Assembly (NCBI GenBank): GCA_018065185.1
Contig: JAGHTU010000047.1
Coordinates: 1-37,585, forward strand
Direction: 5' to 3'
Source: Candidatus Equicola faecalis
GTDB lineage: Bacteria; Bacteroidota; Bacteroidia; Bacteroidales; Bacteroidaceae
DNA length: 37,585 nucleotides
Shown: positions 33,860 to 37,585 of the stretch, one piece after another
Position numbering within the stretch: the stretch's first letter is position 1
Layout of the letters: each line of letters opens with the position of its first letter
Notes under the pieces: generated by a model
Told to the model about the DNA's origin: nothing
Databases searched by the model: none
Seen by the model: only the letters and a program-made list of their open reading frames with translations
Translations under genes and position numbers: made by a program

Positions 33860-34366
33860 TTATATCTCAAACAGTCCTTTTGGAACAGTCATTATTATCT
33901 TTCTCTCCTCGTGATTGATGTCTTGTATCCATTCCTCCACTGCAGGTATGAGTATTTTTGTATTATCCTTACGCTTTACTTCAAACAGGACATTTTCGGT
34001 GGTCTCATCCACGCTGTCTATATGACCAACGTCCTCTATCATGTATCCAATGAAGTTTGTCCAGCGTAGCATCTCCTCTCTCTGCCCATCGGTAAGGGCG
34101 TATGGAAAAAACACTTCCGTACCGACAAATTCCCGTGCACGTTCAGCAGAGTCTATCCCCTCCAGTTTGATAAGTGCCCGTTCATCACTACGGAAACGAT
34201 ATTCCTCGATAAAGAAAGGCACCAATATCCCGTCAAGCATCAGGATGATGTAATCAGCATTCACACGGTCAAACACATCGTCCTCAAATGTGAAATTCAT
34301 CTCACCATTCACTCCATGTGTCTTCCCGAGCACTCCAATGCGGAATACATCTTTTATATCAATCAT
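33860..34366 (-). CDS. rimM: 16S rRNA processing protein RimM
   Basis: Late 30S maturation factor that works with S19 and the 3' head domain of 16S rRNA. The N-terminal RimM barrel starts FRIGVLGKTHGVNGEMNF (8-25) and contains the usual YRFRSDERALIKLEGI; the C-terminal PRC barrel includes WTNFIGYMIEDVG and ILIPAVEEWIQDINHEERKI. At 168 residues it has normal length. Its first codons overlap the end of murA by 8 bp. In many bacteria rimM sits with rpsP and trmD; here it lies between murA and dxr, as is usual in Bacteroidetes. Confidence 0.93.
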   Translation of the reverse strand: MIDIKDVFRIGVLGKTHGVNGEMNFTFEDDVFDRVNADYIILMLDGILVPFFIEEYRFRSDERALIKLEGIDSAERAREFVGTEVFFPYALTDGQREEMLRWTNFIGYMIEDVGHIDSVDETTENVLFEVKRKDNTKILIPAVEEWIQDINHEERKIIMTVPKGLFEI

Positions 34367-35669
34367 TTGTTCTTCTTATATGTGCACCAATGTTGCGCAA
34401 CCTACCTTCAATATCTTCGTATCCGCGGTCTATCTGCTCAATATTGTTTATGCTGCTTTCGCCTTTCGCGCTTAATGCGGCTATAAGTAGGGCTATACCT
34501 GCTCTGATGTCCGGACTTGACATGCGTCCGGCACGCAGTTGCACCTGACGGTCGTGCCCTACGACAACGGCTCTGTGTGGGTCGCAGAGAATTATCTGTG
34601 CCCCCATGTCGATGAGTTTATCCACGAAGAACAGTCGGCTTTCAAACATCTTCTGATGTATCAGTACACTACCCTTTGCTTGTGTAGCCACCACGATGAG
34701 CACCGACAGCAGGTCTGGCGTGAGTCCCGGCCATGGTGCATCGGCAAGTGTCATTATCGTGCCGTCAATGAAGTTTTCCACCTGATAGTGTGGCTGGTAA
34801 GGGATGAAGATGTCGTCGCCCTCTATCTTCATTTTTATCCCCAGACGTGCAAAGGTGTCGGGGATGATCCCCAGATGTTCAAGTCCTGCATTTTTTATTG
34901 TCACTCCCTCGCCAACAATAGCTGCCATACCGATGAACGAACCCACCTCTATCATGTCCGGCAGGATGGTGTGTTCCGTGCCATGCAGTTGTTTTACTCC
35001 GTTTATGATGAGGAGGTTGGATGCAATACCGGTGATATTGGCACCCATGGCATTCAGCATGTTACAGAGCTGCTGGATATAAGGCTCACAAGCAGCGTTA
35101 TAGATGGTTGTTGTTCCCTCTGCCATCACGGCTGCCATGATGATGTTTGCCGTACCCGTGACGGATGCTTCGTCAAGTAGCATATAGCATCCTTTCAGTT
35201 TGCTACACCCAATAGTGAATGTGCCTTTTGTCTCGTTGCGCAGGAAACGCGCTCCCAATTTCTCAAATCCAAGAAAATGAGTGTCAAGACGTCTCCGCCC
35301 AATCTTGTCGCCACCCGGCTTTGTGATTACTGCCTTATGGAAACGTGCCAATAGTGGTCCTATCATGAGCACACTGCCACGTAGTGCGGCACATGCCTTG
35401 ATAAACTCATAACTCTCCAAATATTCCAGATTTACCTCATCAGCCTGAAACGTATAGGTGTGCCCGTCTGTCTGCTCAATCTTCACACCTATCTTTTTCA
35501 TCAGATGGATGAGCGAGTTCACATCGTTTATATTTGGGATATTATGTATTGTCACTTTCTCAGATGTGAGCAATGTGGCACTAATCACCTGCAACGCCTC
35601 GTTTTTTGCTCCCTGTGGCGTGATAGTGCCTTTGAGGGGATAACCTCCCTGTATTACAAACTGTCCCAT
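34359..35669 (-). CDS. murA: UDP-N-acetylglucosamine 1-carboxyvinyltransferase with Asp at the active-site Cys position
   Basis: First committed step of peptidoglycan synthesis: transfers enolpyruvate from PEP to UDP-GlcNAc. The fold of two inside-out barrels is evident, with the UDP-GlcNAc motif GAKNEALQ (20-27), the loop KPGGDKIGRRRLDTHF (117-132) and the later SVTGTANI. In most bacteria the loop carries Cys (Cys115 in E. coli); here the residue is D121 (codon GAC at 35307-35309). That swap keeps catalysis but prevents fosfomycin from alkylating the enzyme. At 436 residues it is full length and lies 3 bp after the DUF4290 gene. Confidence 0.96.
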   Translation of the reverse strand: MGQFVIQGGYPLKGTITPQGAKNEALQVISATLLTSEKVTIHNIPNINDVNSLIHLMKKIGVKIEQTDGHTYTFQADEVNLEYLESYEFIKACAALRGSVLMIGPLLARFHKAVITKPGGDKIGRRRLDTHFLGFEKLGARFLRNETKGTFTIGCSKLKGCYMLLDEASVTGTANIIMAAVMAEGTTTIYNAACEPYIQQLCNMLNAMGANITGIASNLLIINGVKQLHGTEHTILPDMIEVGSFIGMAAIVGEGVTIKNAGLEHLGIIPDTFARLGIKMKIEGDDIFIPYQPHYQVENFIDGTIMTLADAPWPGLTPDLLSVLIVVATQAKGSVLIHQKMFESRLFFVDKLIDMGAQIILCDPHRAVVVGHDRQVQLRAGRMSSPDIRAGIALLIAALSAKGESSINNIEQIDRGYEDIEGRLRNIGAHIRRTND

Positions 35670-35672
35670 ATC

Positions 35673-36269
35673 TTACCTGCGTCCTTTCCTACCGCGTGGC
35701 TGGGGTGTGTTATAAGTAATCATGTCCCAACCTTCGGCTTCAATATCCAATTGCACTTCTCCATCGGTGTATTGTGCGAAGTCTGATGCCACTTTTTCAC
35801 TATCGGAAGTGCCGTGATTCCATGTTTGCAACGAGCGTCTCATCTGGGTTGCTGTTATCTTTATCAGTTCATCACGCTCCGCACCCTTTGGCATTTGACG
35901 GACTTTCTGTATCAGTTCTTCCAGCAGATGCCCATAGTGACGTTTTCTTATCGTATTTGTGTCGTATGGCAAAGGTTGCGGACGTTTCATAAAGTCCTCC
36001 TGTTTACGCACTTCATACGGATAGTCTATGTCAAGTGTAAAATTACTCATCACAGCAAGATGATTCCATAGTTTCTGTTCCAGGTTAGCCGTATGACGTT
36101 GCTGACTCATGATTCTCATCACGCTGATGATATCTTCCGCACATCGTTGCCGTTCTGCCCTGTCGGTCAGCGCACAACAATAATCCACCATCTGCTGAAC
36201 ATCACGGCCGTATTCCGGCATACGCAGTTGTTCACGTTGGGTATTGTAATCAAGTCCTGTTATTTCCAT
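35673..36269 (-). CDS. DUF4290 family protein
   Basis: Unknown function; the family is found almost only in Bacteroidetes and sits next to murA, as here. The start at 36269 (MEITGLDYNTQREQLRMPEYGR, 198 residues) follows the tsaB stop by 4 bp and is preferred over 36293, which overlaps tsaB. The protein is soluble, helical and highly charged, with conserved RMPEYGRDVQQMVDYC and DIDYPYEVRKQEDFMKRPQPLPY. The basic C-terminal tail (PRGRKGRR) might bind nucleic acid. Its place in this operon suggests a role linked to translation or the envelope, but this is inference. Confidence 0.88.
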   Translation of the reverse strand: MEITGLDYNTQREQLRMPEYGRDVQQMVDYCCALTDRAERQRCAEDIISVMRIMSQQRHTANLEQKLWNHLAVMSNFTLDIDYPYEVRKQEDFMKRPQPLPYDTNTIRKRHYGHLLEELIQKVRQMPKGAERDELIKITATQMRRSLQTWNHGTSDSEKVASDFAQYTDGEVQLDIEAEGWDMITYNTPQPRGRKGRR

Positions 36270-36273
36270 ATAT

Positions 36274-36960
36274 TCATTTTTTTCCTGCCACAAATTCCTT
36301 CAAATAGAAAGGTTCGAAATATGCCACATCTTCTGTCTGCCCTTGCAGGAAGCGTCTTTCGGCAAGTGGCATCATATTGCGTGCGAGCGGTATTACGTCA
36401 TCCACAAACTGGGCATTTCCTCTGCCTGTCCCACTGATGAGACTATGGAATTTACTGCTTCCGTCGCCAAAGAAATACACTTTTCCCTTTTCTGTCAGCG
36501 AGTCAAAGGATGAAGCATCAAGTATTTCGGCACTTGTCGGCTTCACCACCCGTAATGCCCTGTCATAGACGGCAGTATATACCTCCATACGTCTTGCATC
36601 AAGCATCGGGCAAAGCAGAGCACCTTCTTCCACTTCTTCGCGTAGCAACAACGGTACGCACATTATTTCTAACGTAGGCACGCTGATAAGCTTCAATCCT
36701 CTGCCGTAGCACAGACCTTTTGCCATAGACACGCCTATCCTCAGTCCTGTGTATGACCCGGGACCACAGCTCACAGCCACGGCATCCAACGGCAATGCAT
36801 GCGAGTCGGCAAAAGACAATACTTCTCTCACAAACCCGCCCAACACGGCTGCGTGGTTAGGTCCTGTCATATCCACTTCTTCCGTCAGGCACGCCCCATC
36901 TTGCGACAACGCCACGCTACACACCTTTGTGCTCGTCTCAATATGTAATATTGTAGCCAA
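36274..36960 (-). CDS. tsaB: tRNA threonylcarbamoyladenosine synthesis protein TsaB
   Basis: Non-catalytic ASKHA-fold partner of TsaD needed for the t6A37 tRNA modification. The N-terminus MATILHIETSTKVCSVALSQDG (1-22) and the signature AVSCGPGSYTGLRIGVSMAKGL (about 62-83) define the family; the C-terminal half is shorter and less conserved, as usual. At 228 residues it has normal length. It is the first gene of the six-gene operon, with a promoter of the TTGG-N19-TAATTTTG type starting about 40 bp upstream. Confidence 0.94.
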   Translation of the reverse strand: MATILHIETSTKVCSVALSQDGACLTEEVDMTGPNHAAVLGGFVREVLSFADSHALPLDAVAVSCGPGSYTGLRIGVSMAKGLCYGRGLKLISVPTLEIMCVPLLLREEVEEGALLCPMLDARRMEVYTAVYDRALRVVKPTSAEILDASSFDSLTEKGKVYFFGDGSSKFHSLISGTGRGNAQFVDDVIPLARNMMPLAERRFLQGQTEDVAYFEPFYLKEFVAGKK

Positions 36961-36998
36961 TGTATAATTCCCTTTCCTTTATTTGAAGAAAGCGATTA

Positions 36999-37029
36999 CA
37001 AAATTAGTGCAAGGCGAAGACAAAGCCAA
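36999..37029 (-). promoter_or_regulatory. Promoter of the tsaB-murA-dxr-rseP operon
   Basis: On the minus strand: TTGG (37029-37026), N19, TAATTTTG (37006-36999). The same words (TTTGTCTTCGCCTTGCAC spacer) appear in the dispersed intergenic elements, and the nadA promoter is close in sequence. Confidence 0.65.
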
Positions 37030-37053
37030 AAAATACTTGTATTTTTAGATTTA

Positions 37054-37232
37054 CTTTGTAAGCATCAATAGAGCTTGCTCTAATTTGTGATTACAAAGAA
37101 AATCGTAAAGACATGGTCTTTGGCTTTGTTAAGCCGAAGCCTAATTTCAACGAAGTTAAAGTTAGTGCTTTTGCCGTTGGCAAAAAATAACTTGTAAGCA
37201 TTAATGGAGCTCGCTCCAATTTACACTTACAA
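37054..37232. repeat. Hairpin - promoter-like element - hairpin array
   Basis: A hairpin at 37054-37098 (outer CTTTGTAA/TTACAAAG, inner TAGAGC/GCTCTA, loop TT) is followed by a promoter-like inverted element at 37119-37187 (TTTG, N19, TAATTTCA, then GTTAAAGTTAG and an inverted half) and a second hairpin at 37192-37232 (outer TTGTAAG/CTTACAA, inner TGGAGC/GCTCCA, loop TC). The inner stems differ at one position on each side so that pairing is kept. The order matches that at 1-230. Confidence 0.65.
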
Positions 37233-37415
37233 ATAAATCGTTAAATCGTTAGATTTTTGCTTTGTCTTGATGCTACCAAATTTGGGTGAAGTCAATCGCT
37301 CGGACAGGGTGTCTATTCCCCTCGCGCAGACTTTTGTACATATCGCGCGATGGCTTTCGTTTTGTCTCGCGCTCGCTCTCTTTTCATGTCTCACTCCTCC
37401 TCTTCCCATCGAATG

Positions 37416-37484
37416 ACTTGTATGATCTTATATCCTACACGTGTATGATATTATATCCTACACTTGTATGATCTTATATCCTAC
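37416..37484. repeat. Three 23-bp tandem units
   Basis: Units 37416-37438, 37439-37461 and 37462-37484 share TTGTATGATCTTATATCC (the middle unit reads GTGTATGATATTATATCC) and end in TAC. No coding role is seen. The rest of 37233-37585 has no gene I can support; it is rich in CGCTCG words before the array. Confidence 0.75.
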
Positions 37485-37585
37485 AAACACCCCCTTTGCA
37501 ACATCACGACTGCAACTCGAAACGAGGATTAACCCAATGTAGGAATAAAGTGCGTCATCGCTATATACAGAACTCTGAGCGATGG

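Noticed and set aside
34539..35180. A 213-codon plus-strand frame opposite murA
   Set aside because: It lies wholly within murA on the other strand; the translation (rich in His and Cys) shows no family features.

Overview
The window reads as chromosomal DNA of a Bacteroidales bacterium, most likely a Prevotellaceae member (Prevotella and its recent splits). The basis is protein-family style (DUF4290 next to murA, a DUF6298-like beta-helix protein, a GltX and an MdH of Bacteroidetes type), MurA with Asp in place of the fosfomycin-target Cys, and at least eight promoters that fit the Bacteroidetes pattern TTTG-N19/20-TAnnTTTG rather than a sigma70 pattern. There are no phage genes, insertion sequences, rRNA or CRISPR arrays. 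No gene is cut by the window ends.

Layout. 1-1001 is a gene-free block of non-coding repeats. 1002-2787 holds a GNAT acetyltransferase and a GIY-YIG/T5orf172-type protein. 2866-11327 is a plus-strand housekeeping run: gltX-waaA, mdh-gamma carbonic anhydrase, and dtd-deoC-mutS. A bidirectional terminator separates it from a minus-strand run at 11356-16997: tRNA-Glu and rpsT, gyrB, then a secreted beta-helix protein followed by sufE. 17224-19328 (plus) encodes a secreted protein and a membrane acyltransferase.

19677-28517 (minus) is the most interesting region. Eight tightly packed genes run from one promoter to one terminator: a PAP2 phosphatase fused to an outer-membrane barrel, a stand-alone RelA/SpoT (p)ppGpp-type synthetase, a Mesh1-like HD hydrolase fused to an aminoglycoside-phosphotransferase-like kinase domain, a CX5R tyrosine-type phosphatase, a periplasmic NMT1-like binding protein with no transporter, a Cache-HAMP-SpoIIE transmembrane PP2C phosphatase, an RsbW-like kinase and an RsbV-like STAS protein. 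They look like a single signalling unit joining alarmone-type nucleotide turnover to a partner switch, with no sigma factor in the window as its obvious target.

28714-31205 (plus) holds nadA and ruvB. The 536-bp gap between them carries a promoter, a long imperfect rod-like fold and a terminator, all on the minus strand: a candidate unannotated small RNA of about 240 nt. 31304-36960 (minus) is the operon tsaB-DUF4290-murA-rimM-dxr-rseP. 36961-37585 is again a repeat-rich, gene-free end.

Non-coding DNA is unusually structured. There are two 205-bp copies of an element with four 22-bp units, a 23-bp triple repeat, a 22-bp double repeat, repeated promoter-like inverted elements, and a hairpin family whose stems covary. 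Two genes (the GNAT and mutS) seem to have absorbed short pieces of such intergenic repeats into their reading frames.
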